DNA of 64,000 nucleotides from Streptomyces flavotricini (GTDB lineage: Bacteria; Actinomycetota; Actinomycetes; Streptomycetales; Streptomycetaceae), in assembly GCF_020639365.1 (NCBI RefSeq), contig NZ_JAINUL010000001.1:1849344-1913343 (forward strand). The letters are read 5' to 3'. Of the stretch, positions 35,169-44,151 are shown one piece after another. The position numbers were made by a program, and so were the translations under genes. Below the pieces are notes generated by a model. It saw only the letters and a list, made by a program, of their open reading frames with translations, did no database searches and was not told where the DNA came from. The first letter of the stretch is position 1. Each line of letters begins with the position of its first letter.

Positions 35169-36206
35169 CTACGCCGTCGGCGGGACCTTCTTGCCCTCGG
35201 CCGTGACCGCGAACCAGAGCCCCTGCTTGTTGTGCCCGTTCGCCTGGCCCGGCTGGGTGTCCCCGGTGAACGTGTAGACCGGCCAGCAGTCGATCGTCAG
35301 CTGCTCGCTGCCGTCGGGCCGCTTCACCGATCCGACCAGCTTGCCGGAAATTCCCTCGGCCTTCGCCTTGTCGATCGCCGCGGCGGGCTTCCACGTATCC
35401 AGGCAGGCCCCGAGGCAGCCGAACTTCATCGGCCACGCACTGTCCTTGTCGAATCGGTAGAGCGTGCGCCACTGCCCGTCCACCAGAATCTTGCCGAGTT
35501 TCTCGTTGTCGGCCACGGAAAGCTCCGCGCCCGTCTTCATCTCCATTCCTCCCGTTCCCGCCCCCATTTCCATTCCCGCTCCGCCGTCGCCGCCCGCCTT
35601 CTGTTTCTTGTCGACCGCCTTCTTGCCGTCCGGTGCCAGTGCGTGCCAGGTGCCACCGACCCCCTCGCCCTTCGCCTCGCCGGCCTTCGTGTCCTTCGCG
35701 TAGCGGTACACGGGCCAGCCGCCCAGGGTCAGCTGCTTGCTGCCGTCGGTGCGGTCCACCGAGCCGAGGAGGGCGGCGTCGATGCCCGCGGCGGCGGAGG
35801 CGTCGTCCGCCGGGACCGCGGGCCAGGTCGTGGCGCAGTCCCCGTCGCAGTTGGACTTCGGGGGCTGGGGCGTGTCCTTGTCGAAGCGGTAGAGGGCCAT
35901 CCCGGCGCTGTCGGTGACCACGCTGCCCACGCTCGCGATCTCCCGTACGGACAGCTGGCCGGCCGAACCGGCCTTGCCGGAGCCCGATCCGACGTCCGAG
36001 CCCGACCCGGAGCCGGCGGCGCCCGCCCCGTAGCCGCCCGCTCCGTAGCCCGTGTCGTATGCGCCTCCGAGGGCCTTGCCGGCACCCGCCGGCTGTACGG
36101 AATTCGCGTTGCGCGCGGCTCCGTTGTCGCTGCTTCCGCATCCTGCCGCCAGCAGCAGAACCGCGGCCACCGATCCGACCGTTGAGATACGACGCATCTT
36201 GTTCAC
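35169..36206 (-). CDS. Secreted-repeat lipoprotein (SCO0930/COG4315-like) with four Yx[FWY]xxD motifs
   Basis: 345 residues from GTG 36206, five bases after GAAGGAG. A lipoprotein signal ends at LLLAAGC. A Gly/Ser-rich linker (about 30-80) precedes two modules. The first carries ALYRFDKDT and VYRYAKDT, the second LYRFDKDS and VYTFTGDT, which is the Yx(FWY)xxD motif of the family. Each module has a cysteine pair (SNCDGDCATTW; FGCLGACLDTW). A Met-rich linker (AGMEMGAGTGGMEMK) separates them. The family is exported and of unknown function, often near redox genes. Here the next upstream genes encode a membrane haem-like protein and a NuoF-ferredoxin, which suggests an extracytoplasmic electron-transfer or metal role (inference). 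Confidence 0.82.
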   Translation of the reverse strand: MNKMRRISTVGSVAAVLLLAAGCGSSDNGAARNANSVQPAGAGKALGGAYDTGYGAGGYGAGAAGSGSGSDVGSGSGKAGSAGQLSVREIASVGSVVTDSAGMALYRFDKDTPQPPKSNCDGDCATTWPAVPADDASAAAGIDAALLGSVDRTDGSKQLTLGGWPVYRYAKDTKAGEAKGEGVGGTWHALAPDGKKAVDKKQKAGGDGGAGMEMGAGTGGMEMKTGAELSVADNEKLGKILVDGQWRTLYRFDKDSAWPMKFGCLGACLDTWKPAAAIDKAKAEGISGKLVGSVKRPDGSEQLTIDCWPVYTFTGDTQPGQANGHNKQGLWFAVTAEGKKVPPTA

Positions 36207-36351
36207 GATCACTCCTTCGGGTTGAACCCGGGGGGTTCGTCTACTGCCTTATTCATAAGGCCTGGCGGGTTCACCGAATTCGAATGAGCGGGAATTTATC
36301 AGATCGCGCTAACCCTTGAACTCCCTTCACCGGCAGCCGTTTACCGCCGGC

Positions 36352-37800
36352 TCATTCCTGAATGCGCAGGGCGAGCGCGGGGCAGCGCCGCACCGCGCGG
36401 AGCGCCATCGGCCGCAGCCTTCCGGGCACCGACATGACGGCCTCGGCCGGATATCCGTCCCGGTCCAGCCGCACCACGTCGGGCAGCACGTCCACGCAGA
36501 GCCCGTGCCCCTTGCACAACGTCCAGTCAACGACGAGCCGTTCGGGGTTCTCGTCCTCGGGCAGGGGCAGCGCCCCCAGCACACGGCGTCCGCAGCCGCT
36601 GCCCAGGGCGTGGTCGCGCATCTCGTCGGGGAAGACGGCGAGCGCGGAGGCCATGAAGGCCGAGGTGCCGTCGGGATGGCTGCACGCACCGCGTCGCAGC
36701 ACTCCCCGCATCCGCGCCTCGACCGCCTCCAGGGCGGGCCGGCCTCCACCGGCCACCAGGGCCTCCACGGCATCGGCGAGCGAGGGCAGGCCTCTGACGC
36801 ACGGGCCGCACTGGCCGGCGGTCTCGTCCGCCATCCAGCGCATCACGCGGGCCACTTCGCCGGCCGGGCAGGTGTCCTCGGGCAGCGGCAGGACCGCACC
36901 CGCACCCAGCGTGGCCTTGAGCGAGGACAGCGACTCCCGGGAGAGCAGGGCGGTACGCGCCGCCGCCGGCGTCAGCCATTTGCCGTGGTACCCGCCGACC
37001 AGGACGCCCTGGCCCGGGGAGGAGCCGCACAGCTCCAGGACGTACGCGAGGGACGTCCCGAGCGGCGCCTCGACGACCGTCGAACCGCTGATCGTCAGCA
37101 TGACGGTGCCCGGCTCGGACTCCAGGCCGACCGAGCGGAAGCCCGGCACCCCGATCCTGGCCGCGACGGCGAGCTGGGCGTACGTCTCGGTGTTGGACAG
37201 CAGGGTCGGCAGTCCGCTCAGACCCCGCTCACTGGTGCGGACCTTCTGCCCGTTGGGGACGGCGGCCCCCCCGTTGAGGCCGTTCACGAGGGAGGTGCCC
37301 TCTCCCGAGACGAAGCGCTCGGGAAGCCGGCCGACGCGCAGGCGGTTGCCGGCCACGCCGCGCTCGGCGACGGCGGCCCGCAGGGACTGCTCCACGTCGT
37401 CCCGGGTCACCCCGATGGCAACCTCCTCGGCGCCGATCGCGTCGGCTGCCAACAGGGCTCCGTCGAGCACCAGGTGCGGGGAGTGCAGCAGCATCGCGGC
37501 GTCCTTGAGGCAGCTCGGCTCCCCCTCGGTGCCGTTCACCACGACGGCGGTCCGCCCCTCCTTGGTCCGGGCGGACCGGATGACCGCTTTGAGCTTGCGG
37601 GCGAACGGAAAACCCGCTCCCCCGCGGCCCCGCAGGTCGATGCCCTCGGCGAGCTCCACGAGATCGCCCGAGGTGTACTGCGGCAGCGGACCGTGCACCA
37701 CCAGGTGATTGGCGCGGTCCAGTCGCGGCAGCACATCGAGGCCGGCCAGCAGCCTGGGCTGGCCGACGCACCCGAGGGCGGGATCGACGATCGAGGTCAC
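36352..37800 (-). CDS. NuoF-like flavin/iron-sulfur oxidoreductase fused to a C-terminal ferredoxin
   Basis: 482 residues from GTG 37800, overlapping the upstream membrane-protein stop (GTGA). The NADH/FMN-binding site GRGGAGFPFARKL is near residue 58. A soluble-ligand-binding SLBB-like part follows (GVPGFRSVGLESEPGTVMLT). The NuoF 4Fe-4S cysteines are in QCGPCVRG and GACSHPDG. The last 60 residues are a ferredoxin with CKGHGLC and RRCPALAL, three cysteines, so a 3Fe-4S or similar cluster. It should take electrons from NAD(P)H or a flavin donor and pass them to the coupled membrane protein. No other complex I genes are near. Confidence 0.83.
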   Translation of the reverse strand: MTSIVDPALGCVGQPRLLAGLDVLPRLDRANHLVVHGPLPQYTSGDLVELAEGIDLRGRGGAGFPFARKLKAVIRSARTKEGRTAVVVNGTEGEPSCLKDAAMLLHSPHLVLDGALLAADAIGAEEVAIGVTRDDVEQSLRAAVAERGVAGNRLRVGRLPERFVSGEGTSLVNGLNGGAAVPNGQKVRTSERGLSGLPTLLSNTETYAQLAVAARIGVPGFRSVGLESEPGTVMLTISGSTVVEAPLGTSLAYVLELCGSSPGQGVLVGGYHGKWLTPAAARTALLSRESLSSLKATLGAGAVLPLPEDTCPAGEVARVMRWMADETAGQCGPCVRGLPSLADAVEALVAGGGRPALEAVEARMRGVLRRGACSHPDGTSAFMASALAVFPDEMRDHALGSGCGRRVLGALPLPEDENPERLVVDWTLCKGHGLCVDVLPDVVRLDRDGYPAEAVMSVPGRLRPMALRAVRRCPALALRIQE

Positions 37801-38921
37801 TGACGTCCCCGCATCCCGTCGAACGACCCACCGGACCGGTCCGTCCCCGGACCGGCCCCGATTCCGCTCGGGATGACCACCGTGTCGTACGCGTCGGCGC
37901 CGTACGACGGCGCGTACGGCGTCGTCCCGTACGGCGGGAGGATCTCGGTCGTGGGCTCCAGGGCCTGCCGGGGCGAGGGCACGAAGGCGCTCCCCACCGG
38001 CGCGGTGGCCGGATCCGGCTGCTGTGCGACGGAACGCCGGTCCGACTGCCGGGCCAGCCGGGCCGTCAGCCGTTCGGCCGCCCATTCCGCGGGCTGACGC
38101 ACGAACCGCTGCGGGGGCTTCCTGGGCCGGGGCGGCGCGCCTTGGGGGGTCGCCGCCGATGCGGCCACCGGGCGGACCGGGGCGGCGCGCAGCCTGGCCC
38201 GGAGCCGTACGGCGAGCACGCCGGCGACCCCGGCGAGGCAGAGCGCGTACGACACGGTCACCCAGCCGCTGGCGGGGCGGCCGGCCTTGAGCCCGTGCAC
38301 CAGGGCCGCGCCCCACGCCGGGTACGCGCCGAAGTGCAGGGCCCGCCACCACAGGGAGCGGCCCTTGGTGGCGAAGGCACTGCGGACCGCGCCGGAAACC
38401 GCCGTGGAGACGAATATGTATCCGGCGAGGGTGCCGAGGCCGATGAGGAACGGCTGGTCCTGGTCCGTGAACGGCAGGAGGGCGGAGGCGACCCCCGTCT
38501 GCGCCTCGGCGACCTTGACCCAGATGTGGAGGAGCAGGAAGCCCAGCCCCGCGACGGCGAGGCCGCGGTGCGCCGCCTGGGCGACGAGCCGGTGCCCGGA
38601 GGTGAGGACCGTACGGTCGGTGGCCGCGAGGCCCCACAGGACGGCGGAGGTGAGCGAGACGAGCGCGAGGACGCCCGCCCCGAAGTCGAGGAAGTCCCAG
38701 AGATGGCTCAGGGCGCCCGCCCGGGCCGCCACGGACAGGGCGAGCAGGCCCGTGAGGGCGCCGACGATCAGTGTGGCGGGACGCACGCCTCCGGCGGGGG
38801 ACAGCAGGGGCGGCCTCCGTACGGCACGCCGGCCTGCGGCCGCCGCAGCGGCCACGCCGGCATGGCGTCTGGTGCGGCGGGCCCGGTGTGAGCGGGGCGT
38901 ACGGGCTGGGGACAGGGGCAT
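37797..38921 (-). CDS. Six-helix membrane protein with paired histidines, ferric-reductase/cytochrome b-like
   Basis: 374 residues from ATG 38921, which follows GGGAGAA. About six transmembrane helices: PATLIVGALTGLLALSVAA, WDFLDFGAGVLALVSLTSAV, GLAVAGLGFLLLHIWVKV, FLIGLGTLAGYIFVSTAV, LHFGAYPAWGAALVHGL and VSYALCLAGVAGVLAVRL. Histidines sit in or beside helices in pairs (HRLVAQAAHRG, LLLHIW, ALHFGAY, LVHGLK), as in b-type haem reductases. The C-terminal 120 residues are cytoplasmic-looking, Pro/Arg- then Tyr-rich. Translational coupling to the NuoF-ferredoxin gene supports one redox complex that moves electrons across the membrane. Haem binding is inferred. Confidence 0.8.
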   Translation of the reverse strand: MPLSPARTPRSHRARRTRRHAGVAAAAAAGRRAVRRPPLLSPAGGVRPATLIVGALTGLLALSVAARAGALSHLWDFLDFGAGVLALVSLTSAVLWGLAATDRTVLTSGHRLVAQAAHRGLAVAGLGFLLLHIWVKVAEAQTGVASALLPFTDQDQPFLIGLGTLAGYIFVSTAVSGAVRSAFATKGRSLWWRALHFGAYPAWGAALVHGLKAGRPASGWVTVSYALCLAGVAGVLAVRLRARLRAAPVRPVAASAATPQGAPPRPRKPPQRFVRQPAEWAAERLTARLARQSDRRSVAQQPDPATAPVGSAFVPSPRQALEPTTEILPPYGTTPYAPSYGADAYDTVVIPSGIGAGPGTDRSGGSFDGMRGRQ

Positions 38922-39381
38922 GTAGTTCTCCCATACGCCCAGGCCCGAGGCACTCGACCGCGCACTCGGCGCCCGGGGTAGTCGACGGAACTGCTCCGCG
39001 GCGGGCGGGAGATGAGGCCCCACCGGCCGGGAGCGGGGGCCGGAGTGCAGAAGCATCGTGGACCTTCGCAACGCCTCCACAGTATTTATCTAATCGTGAC
39101 AAGTTCTGGCGCGCGTGGCATCGTCACACCGGACAGCCCCGGAAGATTCCCTTCCAACGGTGCGGTGGCAACAAGAGTTACGCCTTGTCCGCCATCACAC
39201 CTCCCCGTCGGCAAAGCTCAGGCAAAGCCGCGGGACTGCAAGTGGATGGCACTCTCCTGGAGGGTGTACGAGGTGCTCGACTCCCCCGTCCGCACTGGCG
39301 CAGAGGGGGGAGGAAGGCGGCCTCGACAGGCTTGTCACCCTCCCACGGGGCAGGCCGTACCCCGGCATGAACGAGGTAACA
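38922..39381. other. Divergent intergenic region upstream of the redox operon and PucR-like regulator
   Basis: 460 bases with no supported gene. It contains a lower-GC patch around 39,080-39,110 that could hold promoters. The regulator at 39382 may control the redox operon from here, but no operator was identified. Confidence 0.4.
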
Positions 39382-40611
39382 ATGTGCGAACTTCTGAACC
39401 GCATCTGGGCCCGTCCCCGAGGCGAATGGACCCGGGTCCTGCGAAGGGAACTCCCCGCGATCACCGCGGGGATGGTGGAGGAGCTGAGGGAGGAGCTCCC
39501 CGGGTTCTCCGCCCTCGTCGACGAGCTCGACGAGGAGGTGGTCAGACAGCGGCTCGAAGTGGCCCTGCTCACCGCCCTCGGGTACCGCGAACCCGCGCCG
39601 CAGCAAAAGAACAAGGCCGCGGAACACGCCCACCCCGACGAGGACGAGGAAGAGGAGGACTATGCCGCCGAGCACGACCTCCCGGACCAGGGAGAAGAGG
39701 AGGAGGAAGAGGATGAGGAACACCGCGGCCCGCCGGCCGGCATCCGGGTCCCCCGCCAGCGAGGGCAGTTGTCCCCCCTGACGGTCGTCCCCCGCGAGGG
39801 GCTCGGCACCCGCACCGAACGGGCCAGGCGCGAGCTGTTTTCCGCCCTCACTAGTGACATGCCCATGGCTGAAATCGCCCTCTCCGAGCTGGCCGCCGCG
39901 GCCGACTGGCCGCTCCCGGCGGAGATACGCGCCATCGCCCTCGCCACACCGGGCGAAACCCAGCAGCTGGCGGCCGTCCTGGACGACGGACTCGCGGGCA
40001 TGGTCGGCGGGCAGCCCTGCCTGCTGGTCCCGAGCCCGGACCCGGAGACCCGGGCCTCGCTGGAGGCCCTGCTGCGCGGCCGGTTCGCCGCCGTCGGCCA
40101 CCCCGTCGCCCCCCGCGACACCGCTTCCTCCCTGCGGTGGGCCCTTCGGCTGCTGTCCCTCACCCCCAACCGCCCCGGACCGGAGGCGCGGGCCCTCTTC
40201 GTGGACGACCACCTCTCCACCCTCCTGCTGCTCCAGGACGAGCCCTTGGCGCACGCGCTGGCCGCACGCTGGCTGCGGCCGCTGGCCAGCCTGACCCCGC
40301 GCCAGAGCGAGCGACTCGAAGTGACCCTGCTGGCCTGGCTGGAGGGCGGCGGCGCCCCCGAGGCCGCGAAGGCGCTGAGCGTGCACCCCCAGACCGTGCG
40401 CTACCGCATGCGGCAGCTGGAAAAGCTCTTCGGACCCGGCCTGCGCGATCCGCGGACCCGGTTCGAGCTCGAAATGGCCCTGCGCAGCCGCCGCCTGATG
40501 GCCCAGGTGCGCCGCCAGAACTCGCGGATCGGCCGCAAGGTGCGCGTCGCCACCACCGACTTCCGGCCGCTGGGCGGCGTCGGGCGCATGGCCCGCGTCA
40601 ACGGCCTGTAA
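39382..40611 (+). CDS. PucR/CdaR-type transcriptional regulator with acidic linker
   Basis: 409 residues. ATG 39382 is chosen because GAGG lies five bases upstream; ATG 39367 lacks one. The N-terminal 70 residues (EELREELPGFSALVDELDEE) look like the N-domain of PucR-like regulators. A strongly acidic linker with long Glu runs (about 85-120) is unusual. The middle resembles a GGDEF-like CdaR core (CLLVPSPDPETRASLEALLR). The C-terminus is the PucR HTH: LEVTLLAWLEGGGAPEAAKA, then LSVHPQTVRYRMRQLEKLFG. It is divergent from the redox operon, its most likely target (inference). Confidence 0.85.
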   Translation: MCELLNRIWARPRGEWTRVLRRELPAITAGMVEELREELPGFSALVDELDEEVVRQRLEVALLTALGYREPAPQQKNKAAEHAHPDEDEEEEDYAAEHDLPDQGEEEEEEDEEHRGPPAGIRVPRQRGQLSPLTVVPREGLGTRTERARRELFSALTSDMPMAEIALSELAAAADWPLPAEIRAIALATPGETQQLAAVLDDGLAGMVGGQPCLLVPSPDPETRASLEALLRGRFAAVGHPVAPRDTASSLRWALRLLSLTPNRPGPEARALFVDDHLSTLLLLQDEPLAHALAARWLRPLASLTPRQSERLEVTLLAWLEGGGAPEAAKALSVHPQTVRYRMRQLEKLFGPGLRDPRTRFELEMALRSRRLMAQVRRQNSRIGRKVRVATTDFRPLGGVGRMARVNGL

Positions 40612-40670
40612 CCCCCCGGGCCCCCCGGCCCCCGAACCCCCCGAACCCTCCCCCCCGACCCTCCCCCGTA

Positions 40671-40735
40671 CACACGGATTCGGCCCCGGTCCCCTCCCCG
40701 CCCCCGCGGAGCAGAGGGACCGGGGCCGCCGTGTG
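40671..40735. terminator. Strong bidirectional hairpin between convergent genes
   Basis: CGGCCCCGGTCCC (40681-40693) pairs perfectly with GGGACCGGGGCCG (40716-40728). The stem is extended by CACACGG (40671-40677) with CCGTGTG (40729-40735) past a three-base bulge. It lies between the stops of the PucR-like gene and the sigma factor gene, which converge. Confidence 0.75.
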
Positions 40736-40799
40736 CCACGGGTCCACCGGCCGGCAGATCCACGGACCTGCAGATCCGAAGCCCTACGGGTCCACAGGC

Positions 40800-41663
40800 C
40801 TACCGGCCCACGAGGGCCGCGGACGCCGCCCCGGCCCGCAGCGCGGCATTGAGGTCGAGCAGTTCGGCGTACGCACGGGAACAGGACCGGCAGGCCGCCA
40901 GGTGCCGGGCGAGACCCCGGCCGCGCGGCGTGGTGCCGCGGCGCCGGATCACCGCCCCGAGCAGGCTGCCGTAGTGGCGGCACCGGGCGTCGGCGGCCGT
41001 GTCCAGGTGCGCCCGCAGGTACGCCTCGCGCAGCCCCTCGCGGGCCCGGAAGGCCAGCGAGGTCACCGCGCTCGGGGTGATGCCGAGCAGCAGGGGCACG
41101 GGGTGCGGGCAGTCGTCCTCGACGAGGGTGTGCCAGAGGACGGCCCTCCAGCGTTCGGGCAGGCCCTGGAAGGAGCGGGCGACGAGCCGGCGGTCCTCGC
41201 TGGCCAGCAGCCGGCGCTGCGGGTCGTCCCCGTCGGGACCGGGCCGGCACCAGGCCTCGACGTCGGGCGTCAGGACCGTCCGGCCGGCGCACTCCCGCCA
41301 CTCGACCGCCGTGCGGCGGACCACAGACAGGAGGTACGGACGCCAGACCTCCCGGGGCCCGGCCCCGGAGCGGACGGCCTGGAGGGTGCGGATGAACGCC
41401 TCCGAGACGAGGTCCTCGGCGTCCTGCGGGGCCCTGGAGCAGCGGCGCGCACATGCGAAAGCGGCGGCACGGTGCCGCCGGTACAGGCGCTCGCAGGCGG
41501 CCGGATCGCCGTCGCCGGCGGCGTAGGCCGCTCTGAGCCGCCGGATGAGGTCCCCGTCCGAGGGCTCGGGACCGGGGTCGGGTTCCGGACGCGGTTCCCG
41601 ACGCGGTTCCGGGCGGGGCGCGGAACGGGGTTCGGGAGGGGTGGTGTGACGAGAGCCGGACAT
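40800..41663 (-). CDS. ECF-type sigma factor with C-terminal zinc-finger tail
   Basis: 287 residues from ATG 41663 after GAGGAG. After a Pro/Arg/Glu-rich N-terminus, region 2 is at about 38-105 (AACERLYRRHRAAAFACARR, DAEDLVSEAFIRTLQ). Region 4 is at about 150-205 (LPERWRAVLWHTLVEDD, LGITPSAVTSLAFRAREGLR). The last 60 residues carry HLAACRSCSRAYAELLDLNA, an HxxxCxxC signature like the zinc-binding anti-sigma (zf-HC2) motif, fused to the sigma factor itself. No separate anti-sigma gene is adjacent, so the tail may provide self-control, a known theme in some ECF groups. Confidence 0.85.
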   Translation of the reverse strand: MSGSRHTTPPEPRSAPRPEPRREPRPEPDPGPEPSDGDLIRRLRAAYAAGDGDPAACERLYRRHRAAAFACARRCSRAPQDAEDLVSEAFIRTLQAVRSGAGPREVWRPYLLSVVRRTAVEWRECAGRTVLTPDVEAWCRPGPDGDDPQRRLLASEDRRLVARSFQGLPERWRAVLWHTLVEDDCPHPVPLLLGITPSAVTSLAFRAREGLREAYLRAHLDTAADARCRHYGSLLGAVIRRRGTTPRGRGLARHLAACRSCSRAYAELLDLNAALRAGAASAALVGR

Positions 41664-41730
41664 GGCACTCCTCGTATGGGTCTCAGGGCCCGGACCCGGG
41701 CCCCTTCGGGCGGGGGCACAAACGCCTGTG

Positions 41731-41766
41731 CGGTGCCGGCCCGAAGGGGGCTTCGGGCCGGCACCG
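41731..41766 (-). terminator. Perfect 16-bp hairpin after the DUF1996 gene
   Basis: CGGTGCCGGCCCGAAG (41731-41746) and CTTCGGGCCGGCACCG (41751-41766) are exact reverse complements with a four-base loop. It lies 52 bases past the DUF1996 stop on the minus strand and before the sigma factor gene, so the sigma gene probably has its own promoter. Confidence 0.75.
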
Positions 41767-41817
41767 CTCTCGGGGCGACGCGGGGGAGGTGGGAGGGGGG
41801 CGCCGTCCCGAGGGTTC

Positions 41818-43227
41818 TCAGCGGCAGGCGCGCCCGTCGTTGATGCAGCGCACCGCGCCAGACATCAGGCCGTTCGACATGACGTTGATGAAGTCCCCGT
41901 GGTCGGTCACCGGCTTGTGGAGCTGCTCCGGGAAGCTGTCCACGGCGAACCGGGAACCGGGCGGCACGCTGTAGACGATCCGCTGGACCAGCTGCGGGAT
42001 GGCCTTGAAACCCTTCTTGCAGTTGCCGTTGTTGTCGGCGAAGGCCACGTGGGTGCGGTGGTTGGCGCTGTCGATGTTCTTTCCGTCCCAGCAGCTCTGG
42101 AAGTTGAACGTCCGTACGACGTCACTGCCCTTGGGGCACACCGGGTACTTGTCCTTCAGCTGGCGGTTCTCGAAGCCGGTGCAGCTCCACGACGCGTTGG
42201 CGTTCGCGTTGCCGTTGGTGAGGGCCTTGGCGTCGCCGGTGATGATCCGCATGAAGCGGGGCATCGCCGTCACCTTGCTCACCGGGCTGCCCTTGAACTC
42301 GATGGTCACCTGCTTCGGCTTCAGGATCGTGCCGATGTTGGCGTCCTGGCCGCCGCCGGGCGCCTTCGCGTCCTTCTCCGCCTTGCCGTCGCGCAGTCGC
42401 AGCACGGGCCAGTAGTACGTCGACTGGTCGCCGTTGGTGCAGGTGGTCCCGGACTGGGCGAGGCTGTTGTTGGTGGAGAAGGCGTCGGTGGTCTTGTTGC
42501 CGACGTAGTCGTGCATGTGGTGGGCGCCGTTGCTCACACCGGGCGCGACGATGACGTTGTCGGGGTTGAAGTGTCCGTTCTCGTTGCGCCCGCACTGCAC
42601 GGCGAACGATCCGGTGGAGGCGCCGCCGCCGGCCGCGGGCTTGCGCACGTTGGGCTTCACGGTGCCGATGCTGACGAAGTCACTGCGGGCCGGGCCGCCC
42701 TTGGCCTGCTGCTGTTGCTGTGCCTGCTGTTGCTGCGGTGCGCCCTGCTTCGCGGCGTCCTGGGCGCCGTTGTCGGCGGCCGGCTCGTCCGCCGGGTCGG
42801 CGGCCGCCGCCTCCTTCATCACGCATCCGCTGAGCCCTTGCAGTCCGGCGGGCTTCTGGCCCGCCTTCCCGAGCGTGTCGGACAGGTTGGTGATGGTCTT
42901 GTCGCGCTGCTGCTTCAGTCCGCCGAGCAGTGTCTTGCTCTTGGCCTGACCGGAGGAGAGCTGCTTGTAGGCGTCCGCGACCTGGGTGTCGAGCTGCGCG
43001 AGGTTCGCGTCCACCTCCTTGCGGGCCTGGTCGGGGACGTTGTCGAGCTTGTCGCCCACGTCCGGGCAGTCGATGGTGGCGGTCACGGGCGCGCTGCGGG
43101 AGTTCTGTCCCGCGAAGGCGCCCTGCGAGACGAGCACGACCCCGCCGCCGCCCAGGACCAGGGCGGACATCGCGGCGAGGATCTTGTGCTTCGGCCGCAG
43201 ACGGCGTTTGTGGCCCTTTTGACTCAT
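41818..43227 (-). CDS. Exported DUF1996 protein
   Basis: 469 residues. A basic N-terminus and hydrophobic stretch (KILAAMSALVLGGGGVVLVS) give a signal peptide or anchor. Residues about 55-135 are helical (DQARKEVDANLAQLDTQVAD, LLGGLKQQRDKTITNLSDTL). A Gln-rich run and linker follow (about 160-180). The DUF1996 domain begins near 200: NVIVAPGVSNGAHHMHDYVG, TYYWPVLRLRDG, FNFQSCWDGKNIDS and NHRTHVAF. Conserved His/Asp/Cys residues suggest an enzyme or metal protein acting outside the cell, but no reaction is known. It starts nine bases after the DUF4142 gene, so the two are one operon. Confidence 0.83.
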   Translation of the reverse strand: MSQKGHKRRLRPKHKILAAMSALVLGGGGVVLVSQGAFAGQNSRSAPVTATIDCPDVGDKLDNVPDQARKEVDANLAQLDTQVADAYKQLSSGQAKSKTLLGGLKQQRDKTITNLSDTLGKAGQKPAGLQGLSGCVMKEAAAADPADEPAADNGAQDAAKQGAPQQQQAQQQQQAKGGPARSDFVSIGTVKPNVRKPAAGGGASTGSFAVQCGRNENGHFNPDNVIVAPGVSNGAHHMHDYVGNKTTDAFSTNNSLAQSGTTCTNGDQSTYYWPVLRLRDGKAEKDAKAPGGGQDANIGTILKPKQVTIEFKGSPVSKVTAMPRFMRIITGDAKALTNGNANANASWSCTGFENRQLKDKYPVCPKGSDVVRTFNFQSCWDGKNIDSANHRTHVAFADNNGNCKKGFKAIPQLVQRIVYSVPPGSRFAVDSFPEQLHKPVTDHGDFINVMSNGLMSGAVRCINDGRACR

Positions 43228-43236
43228 GCGATCACT

Positions 43237-43959
43237 TCACTTCGTCGGTCGGGAATTGGGGGAGGAGGCGGGGGCGGGTGCGGAGGGGGTGCCCGACGGG
43301 GCGTCCGCGAGGCCGTCGAAGTCGACGAGCCCACTGGCCTCGAGGACCGTGATGTGGTCCAGGACCGTGCTGTTGGCGTCCGTGGCGAGGGCCCGGACCA
43401 TCGAATTGCGGGTCTGCGCCCGGATCTGGGCCACGAGTGCGAACACCTTGCCGTGGGCCCTGCGCAGCAGCTGGATGAACAGCTGCTCGTACTGGGGGCC
43501 TTGGGCCCGGTCCATCTGGTCGAGCCAGCCCTGCTGCTGCGCGCTGGGCTGGTTGGGGATCTCCATGCCGAGGGCCTGGCTCACCTCCATGACCCTGCGG
43601 TCCAGTTCGGTGTGGCCGTCGACGAGGTGCTCCCCCGCGGTGCGGATCGCGGGCCGTGTGCTGCGCTGCATGGCCTGCCGCCCTGCGGGCAGCTCCCACA
43701 GGCCGGCGAGCCGCACCTTGCGGACGAAGTCCCGGTCCTGGGGGGTGAGCGGCCCGAAGGCCGTGCTCTGGATACCGGCGCCGTCGTCCTCGGCCGCCGG
43801 AGCCGTGGCGGCCGCGGCGTTCCTGCCGCCGAACTTCTGCACGGGGATCAGCAACGCGATCAGGGTGAAGGCCAGGGCGCCGATGACGACGCCGGTTGCC
43901 ATCACGTGTCTCGATGCCACCGACATGCCACCGACGGCCGACCGACGGAAAGACAGCAC
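43237..43959 (-). CDS. Membrane-anchored DUF4142 protein
   Basis: 240 residues from GTG 43959, which follows AAGGAGGCGCA; the longer frame to 44028 lacks a ribosome binding site. A transmembrane helix (MATGVVIGALAFTLIALLIP) is near residue 20. The DUF4142 domain, a ferritin-like helical bundle, follows: DRDFVRKVRLAGLWELPAG, TAGEHLVDGHTELDRRVMEV, QYEQLFIQLLRRAHGKVFAL. Most of the chain would be outside. Function is unknown. It is co-transcribed with the exported DUF1996 gene, and the sigma factor follows downstream. Confidence 0.82.
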   Translation of the reverse strand: MLSFRRSAVGGMSVASRHVMATGVVIGALAFTLIALLIPVQKFGGRNAAAATAPAAEDDGAGIQSTAFGPLTPQDRDFVRKVRLAGLWELPAGRQAMQRSTRPAIRTAGEHLVDGHTELDRRVMEVSQALGMEIPNQPSAQQQGWLDQMDRAQGPQYEQLFIQLLRRAHGKVFALVAQIRAQTRNSMVRALATDANSTVLDHITVLEASGLVDFDGLADAPSGTPSAPAPASSPNSRPTK

Positions 43960-44151
43960 TGCGCCTCCTTGCTGCGTGGACCGGGAGGGGGTGCGCAGGC
44001 TCGGGCTCCAGCAGTTGCCCGTGTCCAATGCACCCGCGCTCCCCGGGTGCCACGGGACGCTAGTGCCAGTTGTGGTGCCCGTTTGGAAGGACCATCACGA
44101 ATGGACAAACATCCGGTCAACGCCCTGAAAGGCTGGTACCGTTCGCGGGCG

